A DNA stretch of 64,000 nucleotides from Macrolepiota albuminosa. Its lineage: Eukaryota; Basidiomycota; Agaricomycetes; Agaricales; Agaricaceae. The position numbers and the translations under genes were made by a program. The DNA lies in contig JAMWFC010000053.1 in NCBI GenBank assembly GCA_027475525.1, forward strand, positions 434,001-498,000. Reading direction: 5' to 3'. This document shows positions 42,233-54,336 of this stretch, in pieces (position 1 is the first letter of the stretch; every line of letters starts with the position of its first letter). The notes beneath the pieces were generated by a model. That model had not been told where the DNA came from and ran no database searches. It was given only the letters and a program-made list of their open reading frames with translations.

Positions 42233-45200
42233 ATGCGGCGCAAACTTGGCCAGCCCACCTTTCCAACTCTATATTTTAGAGATGGAATCCTTTCTGTCCC
42301 AGGCTACACTTTCGAATTGGTGAATTCTTATTCTTCCCATCTATCACTATCCTATTGAAATACTATACAAGGCCCACCGCTGGCATGACACGGGCAGCTT
42401 GACGCTGCTGGCAGAAGGGAACAGCCTCAAGGATGGCTCCAACGTCCTAGCGAAAATTGCCCCAGTGGCCACCAATGGCTCCCAGTGTCTCGAAAGAGAG
42501 GCACATGTGTGAGCCTTTCTTTTACCCTTCACGTAACTCGTTTCTGACACGCTTTACAGTCTTGGACGCATAGCCAAGTCCAATAGCCATGGTACCACCC
42601 TCGCCTTGCTGGAAAATTTGAAGATTCCACGAGAGCATGGAGACTGTGTGGTTTTAATTCTCGCGCACCCTGGACCCAATCTTCTCGGTCGATATTTGCC
42701 ACCATACAAAATCAATGATCTTCTCCTGGCTGAGCCATCACGCATTCGTTCCGGTACATCTATGGATGGTACGATACGAGGTGAAGACGAAATGTCGATG
42801 GGTGAAGGAATGGAAATCGCAGAGGAAGAGGAGACGCCTATCATGGATTTGGCGTCTTTTTTGGAGTGAGTTCATCCTTCCATAACGATTGTTATATCAA
42901 ACGTATCTAGGTTTGCTATACACGCGACGCGATGTCTGGAAAATCTTCATAGGTATCTCCAACAGTCTCTCAATTCTTTGAGACCCGCTCATAAGTGTGT
43001 GATAGAGTTGGAACTATACATCGGGAAGGTGCTTGTGCCTATATTTAGATTACTTGATTCTCAACGATGAACTAGTCCGCGCAAACGCCTTCCACTTGAA
43101 CCCACACTCCGGTCTGGTGCGCCTCATTCACTTCGGCAATCGTGCAATCTCCCTTGAAAAATATGGGTCCCCTTCTTCGCTCGTGCTGCGTGCACCGGAA
43201 AATGATAAGCTCAAAGTCAAGGAAGCTTTATGTTACCTTGCGCCTGAGCAAACTGGGAGTATAGGAACAATGACACAAGATCATAGGACTGACCTATATT
43301 CCCTCGGTGTACTCTTCTGGACTCTTCTTGTTGGACGTGGACGGATGCCCTTCGAGGGCCAGCCGTTGGAGTTACTCCATGCAATCGTACAGAAACGGCC
43401 TATGCCAGTGCATGAGGTCCGCAGGGATGTCCCACAAGTATTGGCCATGATCATTGAAAAGGCATGCTGAATTCATTTAATATGTGACATTGACCGACTA
43501 ATGCCGAGAAATCTCTGTGTTTAGCTTCTCTCCAAAAGTCCTGATACTCGCTATCAAAGTGCGCATGGTCTTCAAAAAGACCTTTTGGAATGCCAGAGAC
43601 GGTTACTTGTAGCCATCTCTTCGACTGCTAAAGACTCTGGGGAGGTAGGAAGATTTCAATGATTCTTTCGCAGATTCATATCATCTATGTGCATTCCAGC
43701 TTATAACGCAGTTTGAGATTGCCAACGAAGATTGTTTTATGGTGAGGCTATGGCTAGAAGTTGTCATGTCACCACTCAATCGTTTCCTTCTGTAGGAATT
43801 CACTCTGCCCCTTGCTATGGTATGTCCATTAAGATTGATCTTTCTCGTAGTCATTAGCCTCATAGCAATTAGTTTGGAAGAGAGAAAGAGCTAGAAACCA
43901 TTGGCAACGTCAGTGAGTATTTCGTGCTATATTTCCCTGCTGCAACATACAAGAAACATCATTCTCAAGTCGCCAAAACATCGAAAAGTTTCTCAGAATA
44001 CTTCTCTGACCGTCAAGGCGTTGTAGTCTCTTCAAACACCACCTATAATGGGGTCGGGTCCGCTTCCACTGACGATCACCACGATACACTTTCTACTAAC
44101 AGCGATTCCCCTTATATAACTACAGGTGATGTCCTTACAACGACACCAGAGCCTACGACGAGTCCTCCGGGGATAAGCATCAGTCCGTTATCAGGTTCAA
44201 GCACTTTGCGGAGGCTTGCTTTCCGTTCAGACACAAGGACGCCAAGAACACAGACAATTTTAGTTGTTGGTCCACCTGGGTAGAGATTACTCTCGCTTCT
44301 AGCGCCGTACTTCTCTTATCATCTATTGACTGTAGGATCGGGAAGAGCTCATTGATCCTTGTCAACCAAGCTAAATGGCGCTGTATGTTAATCCCTTCTT
44401 AAAATGTCAACAATAGCTTACTCCTCGCTCTCAGCTCACGGACTCTGGGGCCAAGCTAAATTCCAGGCTGAAGACTCTTCCCCATTCGCTGCACTGGTAA
44501 GCTCTGTTTTGGAAGGGTGCAGGATCTGATGTGACATACCCTACACTCTAGCTCAGCTGCCTTTCCTCTGTCTTACGTCAACTCATGGTCTTTCCCACAG
44601 ACCTTCAACGTTTCGTCACTAGACTTCGGGAGAAACTAGGACCTCAGTTGCAGAGTGTACCATTACTCTATCAAGGTACACCCGAGCTTCAGGAGGTGCT
44701 AGCGAGCTTTGGCATCTCTTTGGAAGTGCCGATAGAACATCTTGACCCGAGTGAGCTCAGAGCACGTTTCAAGTCGCTCGTAGAGAGCGTATTTTGCGTG
44801 ATCGCCGATACCAGGTTATTCGCGTTATTTCTAGACGATCTTCATGATGCAGATGAATCGTGAGTGCATAAATATCAACTTAGAAACTGAACTGTGTTTG
44901 GTGATCCACTGTTTTTCAGGTCTTTGGATCTTGTTTCAACTTTGGTAAACTCAATGAGCCGAATGGTATTACCACTTGCTATTGAACTCTCTTATGTCGT
45001 GTTTCACACCAGATATTCTTTAGTTGGTCTTTGGGACGATCAGATCCGGCCATAAGATGTGTGTACATGTGAACGCTAACAAGTCATATGAGATTGAGCA
45101 CAAGTTATCGTTGTTTTAGCCTTACTCTCGAAAGGGTCCGTACTGTGTTTGCAAGCCGTTCTGAGCCGACATGGATCTTCTTGGAACCGCTTCCTTACCC

Positions 45201-48200
45201 TGCTATATCATCTCTTGTGTCCCAAACCCTTCACCGACTTCCAGATGATGTCGCTCCTTTGACACAGTATGTATATAAGGCCTCTTCAGGCAATGCCTTC
45301 TCTGCAAGGAGTGTCCTCACTACTCTCCAACGACAACATCATGTGAATATGCTTCTTTTGGTATTTCCAGTTTCATGCTGAGAAAGTGAACAGATCGTAT
45401 TCGATTGGGGCAACAATTTTTGGACGTATGTCATCCATAAATCTTTCTTACATCGTTGCTTCTTTTAACATCTGTGGTAGGTACGACATGTCAGCTATCG
45501 AAGGGGACGCATATGAACACAATGGTCTAGATCCCACTGACCCAAAATATTTAACTTCTCACATGAGGGAACTTCCTGAAGAAGCAAGAAAGTATCTGAC
45601 CTGGGCAGCCTTCTTTGGAGAAACGTAAGTGTATCTCCTTTTTCCTACATGGCCATTAAACTGGGTTTGGCGGTACAAGTTTTAAAGTCACAGAAGTTGC
45701 TCTCATGATGGATTGGGAAGATTCTAGTGATGATGAGACCGACGACTTGTGGAACCTTCACAAAGCAAAGAATCTCTCTAATACGTCAAACTCCCGCGCT
45801 TCCATGAGGGGATTACAGCTTGCGATTCAAGAGGGCTGGCTCGTGCAGCGTGCGCGAGAGATGTGTACTTGGACACATGACCGTTATCGTCAGGCTGCTC
45901 AAGCAGAAGCTGATTCTCTATCACCGGTGACCATATCCAAAATGTCGCTTAGGGTATACCTTTGCTGTGGTCTAAGATACTCTTATTGGACTGACTTTTT
46001 ATAGATTGTGTTAATGATGCTTCTTGAAAAACCCATCGATGTATTCCGTGTGGCGGAGCATGCGAAGAGGTGTGACAGTTGTTTCCACCCTTCTAACAGT
46101 GTTTTCGATGTTTGTGTCCTAGATGTCTCCCGTTACTGCAAGATAATCAAAAGCGAGAAGAGTTGTTAAAAGTCCTGGTGGACGCTGGTGAATCTGCTTG
46201 GGCAAGGGGCGCTCATGAGGTTTCTTCCCCATATTATTACCCCTAAATCACAGCTCCATCTGATTTCTTTTTACATGATAGTTGGCTATCCGCTCGTTTC
46301 TGAATGCAGGGAGGGTCGTTACTACGAAGTGACCGTTGGACAAATGACTCGGCTAGTACACTTTCCTTGCTTTCCAGACTGTCCGAGTGAGTCTTAATAC
46401 AACGTGTAATGATCCATTTTGATTGAAGATCATTGGCTAGACTTTTCACTTGGAAAGGCACGTTCTTTGTGGTATTGAACCTAGCAAATAATTTTGACGC
46501 TATCCTTAGGCGATTACACCACGTCTAATTCTATACTTGACGAATGCGAAACACACGCCAAGGCACCCGAAGACATAGCCAACATTATCCGCCTGAGGTC
46601 GCGAAATTATCTGTTCTGTAACAGTTATGCGGAGGCGCTAAACCAAACTCTTTATGCACTCAAGCATCTAGGTGTTGAGCTGAAAACAGCGCCTTCGGAA
46701 CATGAGGCGGATGCCATGTTTGATCTAGTCAAGAACGAAATCCTTGCGGTCGGATTTGACGAGATAATGAGGGATACCAAGGGCCATTGATAAGAGGACA
46801 GAACTTGCGATTACTCTTCTAAACGATGCCGGTTTGTATCGTCTTGAGCTCAAGCTTTCACTATATTTTCAATATACGTAAAGGTCTCAATTCGTATTGG
46901 ATGCCTTCATCTTCGACCTTTGCTAATGTTGTCGGTTTAACTGTATGTGAACTTCGATTTCTTTCCCAAATCCTCAATGATTTGGTTTGACAGACGATAC
47001 AACTTGCTCTACGGTATGTAATTACCAGGCCTTTTCATCGTCATTATTACTATTTCTAGGTGTGGCATGGCTCCGGGCACGGCCCTTGGCTTCTTTTGGG
47101 CTTTAGGAGGCGAGCTCAACATCACTGAACGTAGTTCACTGTTCTTGACATTATTCACTTATCAGCCGTAGCCGAGAAAAGGGAATTGTACCGATTCTCT
47201 GTTGATCTTGGCAAGCTCGCTCTGACGATCGCTGACAAGCACGGGAGTGGTGGAGAAATATGGTGAGTATTACTAAAAACCCTTGAATCTACGCCAAGAG
47301 CGTTCACCTGGTGGTAGCCGTGCTCAAGTATTGTTCTGTGCAATGGTATCTGGCTATGACAATATACACGTTCGTGTCAACATAGCTAGACTGGAAAAAG
47401 CTATCAAGTACGGTAATGGAGCGGGGGACCGGTAAAGTTCGATTGTGTCTAATAATAATAATCACTGACAACAGTGACTGATAGTATGTATACTAGCATC
47501 GCTAGTGCGCACGCAATAGTTGCACGTTTATATGTCTGCCAACATTGTGGGTTTCGACTTGATTATGTTATCAGTCATCATCAACACCTTTTCCAGTGAA
47601 CGAACTGGTTGAAGTTGCTGAGGAGGTGCAATGTAATGATGTAATTATGTACTCATAAGCTCATCCTTATCGTGCTCTAGTGCTTCAGTGACGCGAAGAT
47701 ATGAGGCGAAAGCGGAGACCCAGCTATCCTGGCTATTGGTATGTTCTGACCTCAGTTTGTCTCTTTGTGTTAATGCTAGTAAGGCGTGTTGAATTGTATT
47801 CGGGTTCTTGGCGGATATACCATCGCGCAGTCTGCGGATACTTTGTTTGACACTCAGTCTTTCAAAGAGATCACGTTTTTGGAACAAATCGGCAGTACAT
47901 CAGGCAGTTCTGTTATGTTATTTAGCTGGTGCGCTTGAGTGTATTTCTGTCTTATTATCCTTTGACACGCGTTCATAGGTATAACGCCTTCAAGGTAGCC
48001 TTTCTGTATTCTTGTGTCTCGGCGGCTCACTCGTAGTATAGGTTGTCAGTTACTTTTGTGCTGGTTATATCAATGAAGCAGCAGAAATTGGGTTTTCTGT
48101 CTTTGCTTCACGACATGGACAGCCAAAGTAGGCCCATTATTCCAACTTTTTCCGGATAGACCCCATGAAAAGCATTAAAGTCATAGGCACATCCGTTATT

Positions 48201-51200
48201 CTCTTTTCTTTCACAGTTTGGCCATGATTGCTTGTATTCGAAGAGGAAGGCTGTCAGAAGCTGACCGACAGCGATACCTTCGTCAAATAGCTGAAAACCA
48301 GGCATATATTAGAAAGCAAGTCTACTGAGCTTTGGAACTCTTTGGTTCTGATCTGTTCTCAGATGGCTTTCACCAAGCCCTGTGAATACAAGCACATGGG
48401 CTGCTTTGGTGGTATGTTTCAGTTTTAATCCCTTTACTATCCCTCCTGATGCGTGTCAAATAGGAAGCGGAGCTGGCATCATTAAAGAGGAGTCCTGATG
48501 CCTGTCGCCTGTATGATGTAGCTGTCAGGTGAGGCACCTTCTCCTGAAATCAGGATCTCGCACGCATCATACTGTTAATAACAGATTTGCTGTCGAAAAT
48601 GATTGGGTTATGGAAGAGGGCTGGGCCCTTTATCTCGTACGCATGCTCCTTGGGAGAGAAAGTGTGAAACTAAGCGTCCTTTTTCCATTAGCAAGGAAGC
48701 CATTTTGTGAGATGTAGCGTTGAAGGTTTAGGAAGCGAGCTTCAGCGGCGAGCCATAGCTCGCCATTCCCAATGGGGTGCACGAGGAATCGTGTTGGTGA
48801 CTTTTGGTTGATTTCGTCGTCTCCTTAAATTAACTCTTCTTTAGCGCTCATCTCAATTCTTCCCCCGACACTCGATCCCAGCGTTCTCTCAGACGCCCTG
48901 TTCTCTATAAAGAAGTAGGAATCCAGACTTCCATAGACCTTCAGACTTCAATCATGCCAACTCAAGTCAATCAAGTTCCAAAGACGGATGCGAAAGATCA
49001 TGAGGACACACTTAACGCTGATGATCTCGCAGCAATTCTCAGGTGGAGTAAAGATATATCGAGCGACATCAATCTCTCCTCTGGTTCGTGAGGAGTCCGC
49101 TGCTATAATTTCATGTTCATATTGTCCTTAGCACTTCAAAGGCTAACTGAAATTGTCACCGGTGTGTTGAAATATGCTTGTGTATTCGTCCTAATTCACG
49201 TCAATCCTTCAGAAACCTCTGGATCATTGAATACATGCGGTATGCCGCACGGAGAATTTACAGACCTATAAGATTTAGTTAATCATTCGTCAGTCGTTAT
49301 TGCACGAGAAGCTGGGGATTACACTGTGGCAACTAGTATGATCCCTCCGGGGTTGTGCAAGGTCCATGAGTATGTGGAATTCCAGGCTCGATATCAATGT
49401 ATTCATGCCCTTACACGATGTAGAAATCCCAAACCAATACGCGACATTGGTGACCCGCTTCAGAAGGCAATTATACTTCATGGTCAGTACATCGGTCGGT
49501 CAAACCTCATGGATTATCTAACGTTGCTTTCGAAGTTCTGAACATCAAGGAGGCCGTACACTTCGACAACGCATCAATCGATTCTCGGTTCTCTACCGAG
49601 GCTGGTCAAACGAGCCTTCGTTCAGTGTTCTGCATGCCTATGTTTAGTAACCGCGGTCAGACTTTTGCCGCCGTTTTTATCTCCTCTAACTGTCCGTTCT
49701 CACCAAATGCTATCATCAAACTTACGCTCCTGTGTCAACAAGCAAGCATCAGTATCTCGAACGCTTTGCTATTCCGGTCAGTTCAGTCTGGTACAAAGGA
49801 TAACTTAAAGATGATTGCGACACAACGGGAAGCTCTCGAAGCGGCACGGAAAAGTCGCGAAGACGCTCTAAAAGCTACCAAGGTAAGTACATCGGAAGAC
49901 TCCGCCGGAAACAACATTAATCGCTACGATCGTAGACCAAAAGTAACTTTTTAGCCTCTATGAGCCACGAATTACGAACTCCGTTCAGGTTCTTGTCCTC
50001 ATAATTTTCTATCTTCTCTGTCCTTAGTCTGCATCTATAGCTCTTTTTATGGCTTACTTGATCTCCTCAGTGGCACTGAGCTCAATCCAGGGCAGAGTGA
50101 GATAGGTACGTTGCTGTATATCTTGAATTTTTCGTTTAACCTGACCTCCTTTTAGTCCAAACAGCAAAACAATCCTGCGAGCTTCTGTTGAAAGTGAGGA
50201 TTGCCTTTAAAAACTATGTTCAGCTCAAGATAAAACAACTCCTCACACATAGATAATCGATTCAATCCTGGATTACAGCAAGCTTGAGGCATCAGGTTCG
50301 TTCGTAGGATATCGAATCTGCGCACTCTTTGAATGTTCTTGCAGCGGTAAAATTGGAGCCTAGCGGTTTCTTAGTCGAAGTGAGTGCATGAATATCGGTT
50401 CTTCTACAACCTTTCTGACGAACGATATGTAGGATATAATTGCGGTTTGTTCCTTACTCCTTGTCAAACACGTCCTGACAGTTGTGGTCCAGGATTGCAT
50501 GGAACTTTTGCTCCCGATGGCAGCAAAAAAGCTCGATCTTTCGTTCAATATCAACGCCGACGTTCCTGCTTGTGGGTTGTTGATTTTGTCAGTATATATC
50601 CCAGTAATTGACGATGCTACAGGGGTTTTGGCTGACTATGCAAAGATACGTCAAGGTTAGTGTTTGCAGGATTCCAACTTGCATTCATAATTTACTCTCG
50701 TAGTATTGATGAACCTCATCGGCAATGCCGTCAAATTCACCGCGAAAGGCTTTGTTTGCGTCACCTGCAGTGTAGCAGAACGTCACAATACAGAGGAAGC
50801 CGTGCTCCGTTTCGACATACAGTACGATCCATATCTCTTGTCCCCCACCTCTGCCTCATATGGCCAACAGGGACACGGGTATTGGCATGTCAGCGAGGGA
50901 TGTGGATCTCTTATTCGTGCCCTTTCAGCAAGCAGATGTAAGAAAGATATTTGTGACCTCAGTTCCCCAAGATTTTTTCTTATATATGGGTCAGAATTCC
51001 TCGACACGGCGGTTCGGTGGAACCGGCTTAGGCCTCTCAATATCCCGCCAACTTGTCAAACTCATGGGGGGCGTAATTGCCGTTCGATCTGAGCTCAATT
51101 CTGGGTCTACATTCTGGTTCACGTTACCAGTTAAAATATATGACACTGAAGAGACAAGAAAGGCAAGTAAGGGTTAGGTTCAATTTGTCCATCCATTGAA

Positions 51201-52316
51201 ATACATGCCAGTCCTCTCAAGAAATTGAGCACATCAAATCACGGTTGATAACACCGTCGCCACCGAAAATATTGGTGTGTTCAACATCGACTGCGACCCT
51301 CACATTTTTACACACTATGCTTCGCGATTTTCATGTGGAATGCGTATCTTCTGCGCAAGAGGCAAAATCAAAGCTAGAAAATTACCAGAACTTTTCGATC
51401 TACCTTGATTTCTTTATTCTTGATGAACAATCAGAAGACGGTCTCACTGAAATCTTGCAGTACATACACAAAATGCAGACGCGTACGTTTCAGGAGACTA
51501 AAATTATTCACTTGTATACTCCTACCACAAGCGATTCGGGCCAATTAGTCTTCGGAACGAGCTCTATTCCTGGCGTTGTCAAAATGACAAAACCACCAAG
51601 GACGGCTAGGATACTTCATACTCTTGCAGAAACAAAGCATGTTCTTAATAGTTTATCGCCAACGACTACGGCGGTCTCGAGAGCCATAGAAGATCTAGTG
51701 ACTGCTCAGCGAACGCTATATGGCAACGTTCTCATCGCTGAGGGCAAGTTGGACAATTTGAGACTTACGAGCTGATTGCTAAGTCATGTTCGATAGATAA
51801 TCCTATTTCACAGAAACTGCTGATTAAGCAGCTTGAGCGGCTGAACCTGCGTGTGACGGCCACGGGGAACGGGGAGGAAGCTATTGCAGCATGGGAAGCT
51901 CATGAACCTGGCTACTTCAGTGCTGCCCTTTTTGACCATCGTAAGCGTATGCAATAATTGTAAATTTTCCTAAAGATTGCTCTTCTAGACATGCCGGTAT
52001 GTGACGGTGTCGAGGCTACTAAGCGCCTTCGGCATCTGGAGTCGATGCGTAAATGCGAAGTGTGTTTACCAAGTAAGTTTCTTCTCTTTCGCATCCACGA
52101 TCATTATCTTACGTGTTAAAGTTGTCGCCCTGAGCGCTGATTGCCAAGAGTCTACAAAACAACTTTGCTTGAGTGCGGGTATGAATGCCTTCTTCAGCAA
52201 ACCACTGAAGAAAGGTGAGTGATCACTACCATTGACAAAAAAAACTTCAGCGCTCAATGATCATCTACGTAGGCGATCTGACAGCGTTGTTATCCATGTT
52301 TGGACAACCATCCTGA
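42233..52316 (+). CDS. Hybrid histidine kinase, class X type (pseudokinase - AAA ATPase - GAF - HisKA - HATPase - REC)
   Basis: A roughly 10-kb gene with dozens of short introns. First exons: 42233-42319, 42372-42508, 42560-42865, 42911-42952, 43006-43028, 43076-43461, 43525 onward. The last exon is 52273-52316. In order there is a protein-kinase-like domain ([31 protein letters not shown]) whose catalytic Asp residues are replaced (HRE for HRD, HFG for DFG). An AAA ATPase with [14 protein letters not shown] and [11 protein letters not shown] follows, then a long helical region (45700-48700) and a GAF domain (about 49550-49800). The H-box is [11 protein letters not shown] at 49955-49985. The N-box is [15 protein letters not shown], and the G-boxes are DTGIGMS and FGGTGLGLS. 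There is a degenerate receiver (51270-51600). The final receiver has FDHHMPVCDG as phospho-acceptor and FFSKPLKKG. This matches fission yeast Mak2/Mak3-like kinases, which sense peroxide or stress. The middle exons were not all resolved. Confidence 0.85.
51744..51796 (+). other. GC-AG intron in the histidine kinase gene
   Basis: The frame ...NVLIAE must continue with DNPISQKLL of the receiver domain. The only join that does so removes 53 bp starting GCAAGT and ending ATAG, a non-canonical GC donor with an otherwise perfect consensus. Confidence 0.75.
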
Positions 52317-52517
52317 AGGTATTTTGTCCGTCGCTGATTTTTTTTTTCGATTCACTTTCAAAGACACTTCCTTGTTATCTCTCATACGAATGTATCACCT
52401 TATGTGTTTCATTACATTTATTGGACAATTTTATGTAGTGTGCATTGTGAATGTGCGAGAACGTGAGAAATTACAGACAAAGAATGTAAGAGCCAAGGAA
52501 GATGATTACATCAAGCT

Positions 52518-53985
52518 TCAACGAGGAGCCGAATAACCATAGGCCTGCTGACTCGGATACACTGGACGGTGCTGCTGTTGCTGCTGTTGCTGTTGCTGCT
52601 GCATTCGAGGGTCCACCTGCATTGGCTGTGGTTGATTCATATGATGATACATCTGCTGAGGCGGCTGCTGAGGCATTTGAGGGGGTATGTGTTGTTGACC
52701 GTGAGCAGGATGTGGATGAGGGTAGTTGAAGGATGGAGGAGGCATTGACCCGGCATTCATGTTAAATGAAGAACCGGTCGTGGTATTCTGGAAATAAGGA
52801 TGAGCAAGGGCCTCGGCTGCAGTGATGCGCTCTGTGGGATCGAACTTGAGGAGTTTATCCAGAAGATCAATAGCTACAGTAGTTGATGTCAGTTGATTGT
52901 TCAAAGTAGACTGATAGTTGTGTTGCATACCTTCCCTTGAAGCCTTTGGGAGCACTTGTTGGAGGTTCATCTTGGGATATCGCTGGTACTGTTTAATTTG
53001 AATTTCGGGCTTTAGGGTGAGATGATTGTTCTGGTCAGAGAGTCAGCTCTTTCGGATGAGAATGATACGTACAGAATCTTTCGTCATCTTTGCGAACTGC
53101 GCATCGGTTGGAGTACCAATAATTCTCATGATGTGCAACAACTGATCTTGATTATCGCGCCCCCGGAAAAGAGGAGTCCCGGAAATCATCTCTGCAAATA
53201 TGCAACCACATGACCATAAATCGATTGAAGTATTGTAGGTCCGGGATCCAAGAAGGACATCGGGCGCGCGATACCACAAGGTCACTACCTGTGACGTGGA
53301 ATGAGAAAAGAGCCCATGAGAGAAACAAAAATCTCTTCACCTCATTGGAGAATGTATTGACAGGAACACCGAAAGCCCGCGCCAGACCGAAATCGCCGAC
53401 CTTGAGCTCGCCCTTCTTATTGATGAGGAGGTTCTGCGGCTTAAGATCTCGATGTAGAACCTGGTTCTCATGGCAAAATGCAGTACCCTTGAGGAGTTGA
53501 TACATGAAGCTGCGGACTGTCACCGGGTCCAGCGCGCCACGATCGCCCATCGTGTCCATGTATTTCTTGAGGTCTTGCTCGCAGTACTCAAAAACAAGGG
53601 TGAGCTTTGATTCAGAATGCATGACATCGTAAAGCCGGACAATATTGACGTGCTTGAGTTCCTTCATGAGTGAAACTTCGCGGATGGCGGTCGATGGCGT
53701 CCCTTCCTCGGCGTCGAGATTAATCTCCTTCAGAGCAACAAATTCATTTGTAGTCTTCGAACGTCCCTTTTATGAAGAGTTTGTACAGTAAATCTCAAAA
53801 AAGAAGGGAACCGAACCTTGTAGACGGTTGCATAGGTACCTTCGCCTGATGACTCGGTAAGAGAAATTCCGAAACGATGATTAACTTGCATTACCTAGTT
53901 TTTCAAGCTGAAAAGATGCATTGATCAGCTTGGTATCTGACAATTAGTATAACAAATAGAAGCCCCCTACAGTGATGTACTTCAT
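52518..53985 (-). CDS. PHO85: Cyclin-dependent protein kinase, PHO85 type
   Basis: Seven exons on the minus strand (53985-53971, 53907-53895, 53845-53817, 53766-53341, 53288-53073, 53009-52931, 52873-52518) give 377 aa. The start reads [20 protein letters not shown] with the Gly loop. VALKEIN supplies the lysine, [17 protein letters not shown] the catalytic loop and [20 protein letters not shown] the DFG and activation segment, then [15 protein letters not shown]. The PSTAIRE-like helix and this Pro-Val-Asn-Thr-Phe-Ser segment mark the Pho85/PhoA group, which controls phosphate response, glycogen and morphogenesis. A Pro/Gln/His-rich C-terminal tail of about 90 residues, including a ten-Gln run, extends beyond yeast Pho85. 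The first three coding exons are only 15, 13 and 29 nt. It converges on the histidine kinase. Confidence 0.92.
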
Positions 53986-54336
53986 GGAGGAATTGGAAGG
54001 CTTGAAGCTCGAGTTGGGCACGGGAAAATGGATGAGACAATGATTGTAAGCTGACTATTGTAATATCGCTACTGGTATCAAAGCAATATGAGTTGGATAC
54101 TTAAGACACGAAGGGATAACGAAAAGCGTGGTAGCAAGGTGATAAAGGCTAAGAAACTGCCAAATGCTCTCTCATCATCTCCAGAGTGATCGATCCAATC
54201 ACCAAAACACGTGACAAATTGAAGGGCACAAAAAAATCCTCAAGCGCGTTTGTAGTTGCAAGAGACGGATATTCTGGTGAGTCTGTAGTCGAACTAGTAC
54301 TTGCGAATCCTTTCCAATCTTATCCTATGTTGCAGA
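53986..54336. promoter_or_regulatory. Divergent promoter between PHO85 and UTP5
   Basis: This 351-bp gap separates two genes read outward. It contains a CCAAT (54195-54199) and the palindrome CACGTG (54208-54213), a bHLH-type E-box. Their use is not shown by sequence alone. Confidence 0.4.
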
